Assembly: GCF_000321225.1 (NCBI RefSeq)
Contig: NW_004450665.1
Location: forward strand, 436,201 to 500,200
DNA length: 64,000 nt
Reading direction: 5' to 3'
From: Odobenus rosmarus divergens
Taxonomy: Eukaryota > Chordata > Mammalia > Carnivora > Odobenidae
A program made the translations under genes and the position numbers. Each line of letters opens with the position of its first letter. Position 1 is the first letter of the stretch. This document shows positions 12,786 through 24,219 of this stretch, one piece after another. Below the pieces are notes generated by a model. The model did no database searches, was not told the DNA's origin, and saw nothing but the letters and a program-made list of their open reading frames with translations.

Positions 12786-12935
12786 TGGAGGCCACCACCT
12801 TTGTCACTTCATTATAGCCCCCACTTTATTCCTGGTGCCATGCTAGAGTAATGAGACACTGTGTAAAAGTATAAGACACAATGCTTATCTTTAGTAAGAC
12901 TTCACTCTAGTTCAAATGACAGAAGTAAAAATATT
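12786..12935 (-). mobile_element. Possible L2 fragment, antisense
   Basis: 'cctggtgccatgctagagtaatgagacac' (quoted in part) and 'caatgcttatctttagtaagactt' resemble the reverse-complement 3' part of L2. Weak and diverged. Confidence 0.35.
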
Positions 12936-14242
12936 GTTCATCAGATTAAGACCTGAATTAACTTTTGGCAATTGTCAAGATCGAAATCTACCTTCATAGG
13001 AAAAAAAATTCATGATCATTGATACACACTGTGACCCATGCTGTGGAGGCATTTCCAGTGAGAACATTCCACATTGCTTTGGACAATGACAGAATCACTG
13101 AAATAAGTTGGTAACATGGCAAAATGAGCTTGTAGTGTTGTTTTCTCCCTTGGATGTAAGGACAACATGGAGCCTCTGGTCAAACAGAAAAAAAGCCCAT
13201 AAAGACAGATTCCAGTGGCTCAGAGTAAGCATGTAGGACTCCCCTAACAAAAAGATGGTGACACATCATCAGGGGAACTTCCCTTCTCCCATCTAAATCT
13301 GGGAAATAATCATTGGCTCCAACTTTTAACAACTCAACAGTAAGGACAGGTGCTCAGTTTAATTATCTGGAATAAACCAACAATGGTAGAAGTGTTTCCA
13401 GTGACATGAGTGCTATAAAAAATATACATTATATACAACGAAGAGACTTTATACATAGTGGGAGATCAATGAATAAATGTTTCTCACTGATTACAGAAAA
13501 TATAATAATAAAGCACAGCCATTTAGATAAAAAGTTATGAAAATATGTATTTTTTCTCCTTGTGAAGATTTTTGGAGGAAAAGGAAGATAAAAATAATTG
13601 TTAATAGTAATTGTAGCTTGTTAAAAACTTAGATTATTGAAATTCTTAGCTAATAGACTTGTTACTTTTACAGAATTTTTATAATTGCTTCAAGTTCCAA
13701 ACAAGTGAGTACGTATAATTGACAACCAACTGTAATAATGAGAGTTATGGTCCTGGAAATTAGCTTTGTAACCTTGCTTCTTTCACCCTGAAGAAGTTTC
13801 CACCAGCACTTGTAGATTGTACATTCTTACTGCAGGTGGCATTGAGAGATTACATTAAGTTGGTTATGGATCATACTGTATAGGTTCACTTTACTAAAAT
13901 GTAAACTCATTCCAGCAAATCTAAATCTGACAAAGTATGCCATTTTCATGCTGTATAGACTCAGCAAGAGGTCATAAGAGATTAGAGGTTAGTTGAGGTC
14001 CCGAACTCTGACCATTGCAGATCTGTTAATGTTATTTAGAAGTATTGAATTAAATGATATATATGGAGATGTTTTTATACATTAATATGTAGATATGAAA
14101 CTACAGTACTTTGAAAAATACAAAACAAATGTCATCAAACCTCTAGTCTTTACCACACACTCCGGGGTGTATCACAAGGAATAAATCATTCTCTCCAAGG
14201 ATCCAGGAGTAAAGAAGGTCCCTGTGACATTAGTGGTTTATA
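12936..14242. other. Non-coding sequence
   Basis: AT-rich DNA with nothing recognised. Confidence 0.5.
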
Positions 14243-14277
14243 TGTGATTGTTATCACAACAGAAAAAAAAATAGCTA
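14243..14277. repeat. 35-bp source of a distal exact duplicate
   Basis: The sequence beginning tgtgattgttatcacaacag and ending in A9-tagcta recurs exactly at 15824-15858. It contains a TGTGAT...ATCACA inverted repeat. This copy sits in ordinary flanks, while the other lies between direct repeats, so this is the likely template. Confidence 0.8.
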
Positions 14278-14945
14278 ATTGTCCTCATTTCTAGCTTCCC
14301 TTATTAATTATGTCAGCTTCTTTCCACATTTTTCCTTATAGGATGTGAGTTTATTTCGTCCCATTCTTTCTGAGCTAACCCGTATCCTATCCTCACTCTG
14401 TCACATGTACTGAAGTAACTATAGCAGAAGCGACTAATATTCATCTTATCTTCATGCAAGACAATTTTCACATCCATTTAACTGCTGCTCCAATCCTCAT
14501 AGCCTACTTAATTACTAGTGCTAATATCCTGTTTTTAAAAAAAAAAAAATTGGTATGAAGGCAGCAAAATGCATTAGTGTGTTCCTGAGAAATCAGACAC
14601 ATCCCCAGGAAGTCTCATAAGGTGATATTCATTACCCTGGTGACATTATTATTGTCTGGAGACCTCCATTGTTGAAGGTAAGGTGGTGAAGTGCTAGGAG
14701 GGCAACCCATTAACTAAAACTCAGTAGAATGGTGGATAAAACTAAAAAGTCAATTAATTTATAATGAGAAATAATTATCCTGATGCTCAAAAGTAATTGC
14801 TTCTTCTCCCTATTGGCAGTCCTACATAATCAGATAATTTGGGGGCTTGGAATCAGTACAGAAGGAATTACATAAATCACATGAATTGATGACATCAAGC
14901 TAAGCCTGTTTGTTGCATCGTTTTACTACTTGGGTCTGTTTTTGT
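14278..14945. other. Non-coding sequence
   Basis: A poly-A run near 14538-14550. No gene or named repeat seen. Confidence 0.5.
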
Positions 14946-15142
14946 TTTTTTTTTAAGATTTTATTTATTTATTTGACAGAGAGAGAGATAGCGAGAGAGG
15001 GAACACAAGCAGGGGGAGTGGGAGAGGGAGAAGCAGGCTTCCCGCCGAGCAGGGAGCCCGATGTGGGGCTCGATCCCAGGACCCTGGGATCACGACCTGA
15101 GCCGAAGGCAGACACCTAACGACTGAGCCACCCAGGTGCCCC
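14946..15142 (-). mobile_element. Can-SINE (SINEC), antisense
   Basis: Poly-T and 'aagattttatttatttattt' at the left and 'gactgagccacccaggtgcccc' at the right (quoted in part). A short direct repeat ggtctgtt flanks the element at about 14933 and 15144. Reading frames across it are SINE translation. Confidence 0.95.
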
Positions 15143-15153
15143 AGGTCTGTTGA

Positions 15154-15528
15154 CTAAACTTCCCTCTCCTTGGATCGTTTTTTGACGGTCGTCAGCTTGT
15201 GCTGCTACAACTCTTTTTTCCCCAAGCTTCCAAGGTGGACAATACCATTCTGATCTTTTTTTTCCCCCTTTCCATATAAATGACATCAAACAGAGCAAAG
15301 TTTGTGTATCGGTTGCAAAGTGTTTCGGGAGAGTTGGACTCTGAGGGTGAAGAAGTTCAAGGGTGCCTTACCCAGTTCCTTGCACTTCTTTTCCTTGACA
15401 AGGATGCATCAGTCATAGAATTAAATGAAATTAAAAGCATTTTTTAAGATGTTTTATTTTTTCTTAATAAGTGTTGCATAAAATAATAGTCTATCTTACA
15501 GTCCATGACCTCCTGAATTATCAAATAT
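15154..15528. other. Non-coding sequence
   Basis: Nothing recognised. Confidence 0.5.
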
Positions 15529-15753
15529 GATCATGTATTTTTTTAAGATTTTTTATTTATTTATTTGACAGAGAGAGAGAGAGCAAGAGAGGGAACACAA
15601 GCAGGGGGAGTGGAGAGGGAGAAGCAGGGGGAGTGGAGAGGGAGAAGCAGGCTTCCCGCTGAGCAGGGAGCCCGATGTGGGGCTTGATCCCACATGACCT
15701 GAGCCGAAGGCAGATGCTTAACGACTGAGCCACCCGGCGCCCCGATCATGTAT
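15529..15753 (-). mobile_element. Can-SINE, antisense, with 10-bp TSD and internal 23-bp duplication
   Basis: The element is about 15541-15743. The duplication gatcatgtat flanks it at 15529 and 15744. Inside, a 23-bp unit (starting gcagggggagtggagaggga) is repeated in tandem at 15601-15623 and 15624-15646. The body is also shortened near the 'ttgatcccacatgacctg' segment, where the usual ggaccctgggat portion is missing. Confidence 0.95.
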
Positions 15754-15815
15754 ATTTTTAATGAATATTCTGTCTGTCTACATATATTGGCCAATTTAGA
15801 GATGTCTGTAAACAG

Positions 15816-15870
15816 TCAACATCTGTGATTGTTATCACAACAGAAAAAAAAATAGCTACAATCAACATCT
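15816..15870. repeat. 37-bp insertion flanked by 9-bp direct repeats
   Basis: The repeat tcaacatct at 15816-15824 and 15862-15870 brackets a segment whose 35 bp (15824-15858) are an exact copy of 14243-14277. The structure looks like a short templated insertion with a target duplication. Confidence 0.7.
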
Positions 15871-16239
15871 CTTTTTTGAGATGGACAAATCTTCATTGAA
15901 CTACTCCCCTGTAATGGATGGTGGTAGGCGAGCAGCCCTCCTTATTCCGAAAGATGTCGAGGGTAAATTTAAGTGATATTTTCAAATTCTGTTTGAATTT
16001 GAAATTCTGTTTTGAATCTGAAAATGGAAAGATTGAAGTTCTTTATTCATGAGGTATAATAAAAGGCTATTCCATTACCATATGGTCAAGCCCATGGCAT
16101 GGTTTGCATGTGAAAAAATGGTAGAGAAATATAAATTTTTGTAAATGAGAAACAGGAATAAAATGTCATGTTTAAAGCTGTAAATAGAATTTCCTGGAAG
16201 AGTAGATTGGCAGCACCACTACTAGTTCTGTGAAAAACT
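15871..16239. other. Non-coding sequence
   Basis: Nothing recognised. Confidence 0.5.
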
Positions 16240-16560
16240 CGGGGCTTCTTGCCTCCTCTCTGGTCTGGCAGATGCTCCTGGGAAAGAAGTGACAGTTTTG
16301 AAGACACTGCAGCAGGCATGCGTGCATCTTTATGCTCACGCAAGCTGCGGTGCTGGGGGAGCCTCCGTGGGGCAGCCTCACAAACCCCTCTGAGGCAGCT
16401 CAGCAGCTCCCAGGCATGGGGAACAAGGCTGGCCAGGAGGGCAGTGGAGCTGGTGAGGGGCACGGCCCGGGGAGACCCTGACCAGGGTGACCTTCTCTGA
16501 GAATCCTCATGCACCTGCGAGCACACAGCAGTGTCTTCGAATCACGTGCTGACCACGGCC
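16240..16560. other. Local GC- and CpG-richer patch
   Basis: About 320 bp of raised GC with roughly ten CpG sites in otherwise CpG-poor surroundings, and a CACGTG E-box at 16543-16548. A minus-strand frame of 146 residues (16086-16526) and smaller frames cross it, but none shows a domain or signature that I recognise. It may be an eroded exon or regulatory patch, or chance. Confidence 0.35.
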
Positions 16561-16849
16561 CTCTGCCTATGTGTTCCTATTTGACACAAACACTTGCACA
16601 TTGTCCAAAGTGATCTCCGTAAATCCCATTGCTGTGGTTTGATTTAACGTCATATCCCCGAATGTCAGTTCCAGCTCAGATGCAGAGTTCCATACTCGGG
16701 TAGATTAGCTTACCTAATTAAGGATGTTCATTAAATGGTATTAATTTAAATGTATACCCTCATATACGGAATTATTTTTGTATGCTGCTCTATTATTTAA
16801 AGCAACATAGAAAATAAATATTGCTGTGATTTAGGATTAAAATAACTGG
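16561..16849. other. Non-coding sequence
   Basis: Nothing recognised. Confidence 0.5.
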
Positions 16850-17195
16850 TGAGCAATTATATGTATATGTAAAATTTTATATATACAGAAAATCATATAT
16901 AATTATATTCTATATATTATATTATAACATAAAACATAATATATGATATATAATTATATATTAAAGCATATAATTATAATGTAACTATATAGAATATATA
17001 GTATAAGTATATATATAATTATATATACATATAATTTTGGATATAAGTAAACTTTTGCATATATATAAAACAACTCACCAAGTTATGTGTGTAAATAAAA
17101 TATGTATAATATATGGAATATAGGTATATAATTTATATATTATATTATAAATATATATAAATATACATATATACACATATATGTATATATATGGA
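16850..17195. repeat. AT-only low-complexity region
   Basis: A run of almost pure A/T built from tatat, ataatta and atatata motifs in no fixed period, about 340 bp long. It resembles a degenerate (TA)n microsatellite expansion. Confidence 0.85.
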
Positions 17196-18729
17196 GTTAC
17201 TGCTAGGTATAGGTAAAAAGCAGAGATAATTTGAGGCCAAACTATGGATGCTTATGATCTTTTGTCCTTAATTAGGTTAGGTTTGAAATAATGACCAATT
17301 TATTCTTAATTTATTTTCTATGAAAGTCTTCTTGTGTTTTACTTCTCTAAAGGAATATATAGAGAGAAAGCAAGCAAGAACAAGAGGGAAATGGGGTAAA
17401 GAATGAGGCAAAAATATCAAAGAAACCCCATCATAGCACAACCTGTGCGTGTGTGTGGATGTTGGGCTGGTCATACAGTTGTGTGTGTTGTCCCCTGCAC
17501 AAGGGCAGCCAGACTAATGAGTCAAAGCTAAAGTCAGTCCGTGCTCCACTCAGAAGCCACAGGCCCTGGCTCATGTCTGCATTCATGAAGAAAAGGGCAC
17601 CTTTATCTCATTCACACAAAGGCACCATATGGGCTATCTCAGCCCGAGTGGTAGAAATACACTTTTCCCATCCAGGCAACATAAAGTCTAAAATTATACC
17701 CACAGAAATTCAAGCTGTTATGTTAATCATTACCTTTTCTAGGCTCTGTCTTCTAAAATCCAGTGACACTTTAGTGCAAAGTGGTGTAATTGGTACTTTT
17801 TTTGGTAATTAGAGTAGGCACTGGCAACATAAGGCACCAAAAGAATTTGAACAGAGGAATTACAAAGAAAGTAGTAAGAAGAAGAGGTGAGAGGGGCTGA
17901 AAGCTGGCTTACCTACTTCTTCAGGGTCACCTGAACGTCTGGAATATCTGGATCATGACTAGCCCTTCATTAAATCCCCCTCAGTTTGTATTTAATACGC
18001 AGAGTGTGAAGGGTCAACATTTGAGAAAGAGCACTGTGATTACAACATTCATAGAATCTTCTCAATTCATATGTGATATTGGGACCAAACTCAGGTCTGG
18101 AGCTCATATGACTACTGACAATTTCACGTGCTTACATCAAGAGAAGTTTCATACGTATGCTTTTGTCAACATGAAGTCAGTGAGCCTTCCTGCATGTGAA
18201 GTTCCTTAGCTGGACACCACAGGCAGTTGATGAAGACAAGAGAATCCCCATTCCGTGTTCTGCCTGGCTCTTAAGCCTACATTTTAGTGTATTTTAAATT
18301 TCTCAGCTTTGTTTTTTAACTTGATACAGTTTGGACTTTGTGTAACCCTAAAAATTCCCTAAACTCTATGTTCTAACATAGACTGTTGAGAGCCAGACTT
18401 ATAGAGTTGCAAGTGTTCCATTGAAGAATCATTCATCTAAAACCAACAGCAAAGATTTATTGATAAGTGGCAAAATCTTGCCAGTATGTTCTTCACTGTC
18501 CACCTCTCTCTTGAAGATAAGACAGCCTTTTAAAGACAAATAAGACTCATAGTGGTATTTCACATGGAACCTCGTGATAGAGAACTCAATATATTTGAAC
18601 ACTGTAGCATTTGTTTGTCATTATCTTACAGTCCTTTTTTGTGTTTCTTCCCCTTCACAGCAAAATTACAGGAGGAAACAGCATTACTCAAAAGTATATA
18701 TATCAGGAGTGAGAAGCCTTAAGTCGTAT
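17196..18729. other. Non-coding sequence
   Basis: Frames of 84-119 residues at 17453-18209 (+) have no recognisable homology and sit in AT-rich DNA. The segment 17811-17831 is repeated exactly at 19468-19488. Confidence 0.45.
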
Positions 18730-18850
18730 TTCTCTGCTTCCTAAATAACTGTGAGACTATGGACAAATCAGTTTGCCTTCCTGGGCCTCTGTTTTCTTAC
18801 TTATAAAATGAGACATTGAAGTAGTCAAATTTAAACTCACATCCAACCAT
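18730..18850 (+). mobile_element. MIR SINE fragment, sense
   Basis: 'actgtgagactatggacaaatcagtttgcc' (quoted in part), 'ctgggcctctgttttctta' and 'cttataaaatgagacattgaa' follow the sense MIR core. Confidence 0.7.
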
Positions 18851-20239
18851 AAATGTATCATAATGGTAATGTGGAAAATAATGAGTTACTCAGAGCTATT
18901 TCTGAATCAAAACATGAAATTATTTTATAAACTATAGAACTATTTTGTAGAGTCTCAGACTTTCTTTATTGAAAGGAGAAAGAAAGACAGGAGAGTCACT
19001 AGATATATTTAGAGCCTCCTTAGTCTAAGAGAGCCAGTCAAACTACCTAAAGGAAAAGAGGAATATTTTATAAGGACTCCATTGTCATTACAAAGGACTA
19101 GAGCTATAACCAGACCCAGGATTAGGACTTAGAAACCAACCTACTCAGTAGAGACTAGATATCGTTTCCAGAACCCAACTCCATATTTCAGGGGGAGACA
19201 ATCAACTTGACCCTGCTTGGATCAGGATTTTCTTCTCAGGACAATCAGCCATAACCAGATCACTGGGGTAGTCTAGAACAAATATCTCAAAAGGCCCTCT
19301 ATGTGGAGATAACTCTCAAACAAGAAACTACAATGGGAACAGATGTACTGGAATCTATCAACAAGGGTGCCTGTTTCTCACCCCTTCCAGCTATAGTATC
19401 CCAAAGATTTGGGTATTTAAATGTATAAAAAGAAATATTGCCCTAGGTTTTAATTCTTGGCTACCCAAGAGTAGGCACTGGCAACATATCTGTAAATTTG
19501 CATGTCCCAACAATCAATCTGTAAATTACATTCTTCTCTGTACTGATACAGTGATTAGAATCAAGGCAATTGGATGTGCCATTATGTTCTTTCCCCACAT
19601 CTTAGCACCAGGCAATAACAGAGGGCCAGCTGGGCCAGGCTGGTGCTTCAAGAGAGATGCTCTGAGCTTCTTCAGGCAGCTGACATTTATGGGAGCTATG
19701 GTATGGCACCAATAATTCCCAGAACCTCATGACAAGTGCGGGCAAGCAGCTGTTCTGTAGATAGGGGCCTCATCACTTACTCATGTTTGAGACATTTTTA
19801 CTGGTTCATTGCCTTACTTTAAAGCTTCTTTAATTGTAGGGATGCTACAAAAAGAATGCAGCAACTAGCAATTAAATCAAGAGCACCACTCTGCATCATA
19901 AGTGGGTAGGTGGATTACTTACTTCGTGGAGGGGGTAATTGGCTTTTGAATCCCTAAGTGAATGTTTGGCCACCAAAACCTAATGTTTTAAATGATCCAT
20001 TTGTTTCTGTTCAACATTTGCCTCTACGGTGAACTGAAAACAAATCTTACTGCTAACTTATGTGATAGAACCACAGACCTTTAGAATTGAGTGGCTCCTT
20101 AGAAATGATCAAGCCCTTACACTATATTTTGTTTAAGAAATAAATGTCTAGAGAACTAAAGCAAATGTCCCAAAATCACACAGCTAGTTCTTAAAAGTGT
20201 GAAGACTAGAGGTCAAGTTTGGTGGAACTTGTGCATGCA
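18851..20239. other. Non-coding sequence
   Basis: Unique-looking DNA, including the 21-bp duplicate at 19468-19488 and an 11-bp direct repeat atctgtaaatt at 19488-19498 and 19517-19527. No gene recognised. Confidence 0.5.
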
Positions 20240-20266
20240 CCCCCCCCCACACACACACACACGCAC
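20240..20266 (+). repeat. C9 run plus (AC)n microsatellite
   Basis: Nine C at 20240-20248, followed by (AC)n to about 20262. Confidence 0.9.
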
Positions 20267-20589
20267 AGAATCAGATTCATCACAATCCCTGGTAATACTC
20301 TCATTATCCATCACTAACTAATCAATTTTTGTTTAATAACAATATAGTAAGGGCCTGCAAACCCATCATCCTCCAAAAGAGCTAGGATATTGGCAATAAT
20401 ATAGGAAACTTAGGATCTTTCCTATTCTATGCCCCACCCCTGATGCACAGGTAACTGTAAACCTGAATCGTGCATTTCTTTCATGTCCTTTGTATAGTTT
20501 TCTTGCACGTAGATGTAATCCATAAAGACATTTTCAGTTTTTTTCATTTATGAAAAGCATATCACGCTGTGTTAACTTAATGTATTACT

Positions 20590-20860
20590 AAGGCCCATCC
20601 ACACTGTGTATGCCATACTACAGTAAAGTTTTTACTCCCCCATTAACAGGCTTTTGGATTGTCTGTGAGTTTTCTTGTGAACAGTGCTGCTATGAATATT
20701 CTTATGTTTCTTGTTCTAAAGGTACAGGAGTTTCTCAGGGGTAAATAGCAAGAACTGCTAGGTAAGCGACTACATAAATGATTAGGTTTGTGGTGACAAG
20801 TTGCATCCCAAAGTGGTGGCACCAATATTCACTCCCAAGAGCAATGTATAAGACCCTGCA
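20590..20860 (-). mobile_element. Old L1-like LINE fragment, antisense
   Basis: 'gtgaacagtgctgctatgaatattc' (in part), then 'aagtggtggcaccaatattcactccc' and 'gagcaatgtataagac' match the reverse-complement 3' region typical of old mammalian L1 elements. Diverged and non-coding. Confidence 0.65.
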
Positions 20861-20875
20861 GATGGTGTCTATCGG

Positions 20876-21010
20876 GGCCAGAAAGCTTTTCCTACAAAGG
20901 GCTAAGCAGGAAATATTTTAGGCTCGCCGGGCCACAAACAGCCTCTGTGGCAGTTATTCAACTCTGTAACTGTAGGAAAAATAACCATGTAAATGCACAA
21001 CACCGGTTTT
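20876..21010 (-). mobile_element. hAT-type DNA transposon fossil
   Basis: 'ctacaaagggctaagcagg', 'aaatattttaggctcgccgggcca' (in part), 'cctctgtggcagttattcaac' and 'ctctgtaactgtagg' match a widespread non-autonomous hAT-Charlie family. A second copy of the same family lies at 29700-29850. The strand assignment is a guess. Confidence 0.6.
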
Positions 21011-21219
21011 ATAGGTACTGACATCAGAATTTCATAAACTCTTCATGTTACAAAGTACTATTCTTCCTTTTTCTCCCCAGCCATTTCATAGTGTAAAAAA
21101 CTTTATTTTGTGGGTCATACAAAAGCAGGTGGCAGGCTGTTGACATCTTCACTTCCTTCCTTCCTCCCATCTCCTCCCCTTTTTTTGGGTAGTGATGCAT
21201 TAAAAACTTATCGATGACC

Positions 21220-21450
21220 TGTTTGTTACATGCCATACACTGTTCCAGATGCTAAGGATTCTGTTAGCAAGTGAAATATGTAAGGATCAAATGGTGGTAG
21301 GTATTATAAGACAAATCAAGGGAAGTGAAGGTTGGTGATAGGAGGTGATGTTTTAGACAGAAAGGTCAGGAAAGGCCTCCCTGGTGGGATGACATCTGAG
21401 CTGAGCCCTTATTTTTAAATGGAGGATTGGGACATGCAAATATCTGAAAG
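21220..21450 (-). mobile_element. L2 LINE fragment, antisense
   Basis: 'catgccatacactgttccagatgctaagg' (in part), 'gtcaggaaaggcctccctgg' and 'tgacatctgagctgagccc' follow the reverse-complement order of L2. Confidence 0.7.
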
Positions 21451-21734
21451 GAACTGTTTCAGTGAGAGAGAACAGCAAATCTGTACTCCTCCCCTGAGCT
21501 GCACATTGTGTTTTGAATATTGTGCTGACCATCTCTTCCTGAATATGCCATAAGTCCTCTGACTCTCATTGGCCAATCTGAATGCACCAGCCACTGCAAT
21601 CTTGGGTTCTCCATGTGGATGAAAGGCATCTCTGTTAACCTGTCATCCAAATCAGAACCCTTTAAGTTTTCTTGTCTCTCTCCTCCCCTTTTACTGCAGA
21701 CATCTGCTTAGTCAACAAGTACTTTCATTTCTGT

Positions 21735-22140
21735 TTCCTTAGTATCTCAGTTTGCTTGGGCTTCCATAACAAAATACCTCAGACTGAGCAACTGAAACAG
21801 CAGAGAGTCATTTGCTCACAGTTCTGAGGCTGGAAGTCCATGACCAAGGTGCCAGCAGGGTTGGATTCTTCTCAGGCCTCTCTCCCTGGCTTACAGATGG
21901 CCTCCTCCCCTTTGTGTCCCCATGTGGTCTTGTCTCTGGATGTGGGCATCATGATATCTTCCTCTCCTCTCACAAGGACACCAGTCATATTGGATTAGGG
22001 CCCATCCGTATGACCTCATTTTGTCTTAATTATGTAAGTCTTAAAAGGCCCTATCCCCAACTACAGGCACATTCTGAAGCACTGGGGGTTAGGGCTTTAG
22101 CATATGAATTTTAAAGGGACACAATTCAGCCCGTAACAGT
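21735..22140 (-). mobile_element. MLT1-type LTR (ERVL-MaLR), antisense, solo
   Basis: Reverse-complement LTR landmarks run in order: 'cttccataacaaaatacctc', 'tcacagttctgaggctgg', 'gacaccagtcatattggatt', 'gacctcattttgtcttaatta' and 'cacaattcagcccgtaac'. No internal retroviral sequence adjoins it, so it is a solo, non-coding fossil. Frames inside it (21812-22114) are not genes. Confidence 0.85.
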
Positions 22141-22279
22141 TATCTTCCAATTTAATCTCCCTTTTCCCCCTTTTTAATGTCATTTTCTTACTTAAGGTCC
22201 TTCTCTTTTCATTTATATTTATTGGTTTCTTAATTTTGGTCTATACACTTATGACCAATTCTCCCCAAAGTTAGCAGAA

Positions 22280-22850
22280 TAATCATGCAAAAATAAAAAC
22301 TTGACCATGTCTTACTCTGCTTGAACAAGCCTTCATTGATTCCCTGGCAGTCATGAGGATAATGCCCACCAGCATATCATATGCTCAAGGAACTGCCCTG
22401 TCCACGCGGCCAGTCCTCTCTCACCAGATAAACTGTCCCCCTCTCTGCTGCAGCAAGAGTAGACTACTGGCAGCTCAAGGCCTTTGCAAATTCTCTTTGC
22501 CTGGAATCCCACCTCTGTTCTAATCAAGTTGTTTCACGTGATTAATTGATATATTCCAAAAAGCACAGCTCAATATCATCTTTTATGAAAACCGTTAGCA
22601 GAGTAGCAGACCATCATTTTCAACACTAAGTTAGCTGTCCCTCCTATGGGCCCTCTGACTATCACAGTATCTTTTTCCAAAGGAATACAGTACAATTATT
22701 TCTGCCCTGAACCGTGAGGACCATGTGAGCAGAGACTGTGTCTTGATTGAGACTTGTATCTTTAGTACAGCTGAGTCCCTGCTCCTCTTAGGCACTTAAT
22801 GAATATTTGATATACAAGACAATGAATACATGAATGAATAAAAAAGATTA
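22280..22850 (+). mobile_element. L2 LINE 3' region, sense
   Basis: 'cttcattgattccctggcag', 'aaggcctttgcaaattctc', 'tttgcctggaatcccacctc', 'gagcagagactgtgtcttg' and 'ggcacttaatgaatatttga', ending in gaatgaata repeats, follow L2 3' end order. Non-coding, heavily decayed. Confidence 0.8.
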
Positions 22851-22883
22851 GCTAGAAAGAATATTTTTGTATATTATTTCAAT

Positions 22884-23098
22884 ACTCTAATGCCAGTATT
22901 TTTTTTAAAGATTTTTTAAATTTATTTATTGAGAGAGAGAAAACGAGAGATAGAGCACGAGCAGGGGCGGGCGGGGAGAAGCAGTCTCCCTGCTGAGGAC
23001 TCAGGGCTTGATCCCAGGACCCTGGGATCATGAACCAAGCCGAAGGCAGATGCTTAACTGACTGAGCCACCCAGGTGCCACACTCTACTGCCAGTATT
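22884..23098 (-). mobile_element. Can-SINE (SINEC), antisense, with 17-bp TSD
   Basis: Poly-T and aagattttttaaatttattt at the left, 'gactgagccacccaggtgcc' at the right. Flanks actctaatgccagtatt (22884-22900) and actctactgccagtatt (23082-23098) are a 17-bp duplication with one mismatch. Confidence 0.95.
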
Positions 23099-24019
23099 AT
23101 GAAGGTAATTATAATTAAAAATAAACCATTAGGTTGTGCTAAGCCAAAAACGACTACAAATGGCATACATGGTATAATTATGACAGTCTGTGTAGTATCC
23201 AGACATTGAAAATCAATAACCAGTATTTAAAAGTGGTTGTTTTCTGTTTACAGGTTATGAGTCTGTGTATAACTTACTTCCTTTTTCCTACTTTCCTGCA
23301 TTTTTCAAGCAGCCTTAGTTCTATGAAATGTCCCATGACTCTTTACTCACGTTACTAAATTCACCACCTGTTTCTCAACTTTCTCAAATTGTGTTGTCCT
23401 TTACATTTCACTGCTTAAAAAATAAAAAGTGGTATCTGATACAAATTATTTGGCCACAAATCCACATTTTCAGGGAACCGAAATAAAACGCATAACAAGG
23501 CTTGGAGGATAAACTTCTCCAACCACTGTGAAATTTCCATTATGCCCTTCGTAACTTCTCCAGGTTTTGGCCCCAAGAACAAATGAACAGTCTAATCTTT
23601 GATCAAGGGTTACTTCAAGTTAAAATTATCTGCCGTTCTAGAGAAACGCTTCCAAACGGTCGCACCCTGCTGCTATGAAGGTGAGAGTCGTTCCCACAGT
23701 TCACATATTGCATAGCTGCAGGATGCAAGGCAAGGACTTAGAGAAAAGATTAAACCTCCCTCAAAACATTATTTCCATTAAAATGACATCATACAGAGCA
23801 TTATCGCCAAAATGTTTTCAGTTTTCTGCAGCCCTAACAAAACAAATATTGCCCTTGAGGCAGCCTTGCAGAATAACTTTCACTTAAGAGAAATGCAGAA
23901 GGCAGCAGACATTATAATTTTAGGGAAAGGATTAAAATAACCATTGCCTGGTTTCTGGGAGGCTTCCCTCTGATTTTCTTCTGTGTGCTGATTATCTCCA
24001 CAGCTGGATAATAGAGCCG
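23099..24019. other. Non-coding sequence
   Basis: No gene recognised. A 70-residue + frame at 23675-23887 shows no homology known to me. Confidence 0.5.
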
Positions 24020-24110
24020 TAGTTTCGGAGATAGAAGGAATCTTATAGATCATCTAGTATATATAGCTTCATTTACAGTTGAGGAAATTGAAGCCCAGAG
24101 AAACCCAGGA
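24020..24110 (-). mobile_element. MIR fragment, antisense
   Basis: 'cttcatttacagttgaggaaa' followed by 'ttgaagcccagagaa' is the reverse-complement MIR core. Confidence 0.55.
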
Positions 24111-24219
24111 ACATGGCAAATGACTCGTTCCCCTTCCTCTGAGAGGCCTTGGAAGTGAATCACAGCATAAGTGACACGTCTCCGTTATTAACTTCAGTTG
24201 TTCCATTCGCCTGCAGACT

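Noticed and set aside
14243..14260. TGTGAT-N4-ATCACA palindrome resembling a bacterial CRP site
   Set aside because: The window is clearly mammalian. The inverted repeat is notable only as part of the duplicated 35-bp segment.
21735..22140. Possible retroviral genes next to MLT1 LTRs
   Set aside because: No internal retroviral sequence is visible beside any of the LTRs. They appear as solo non-coding fossils.
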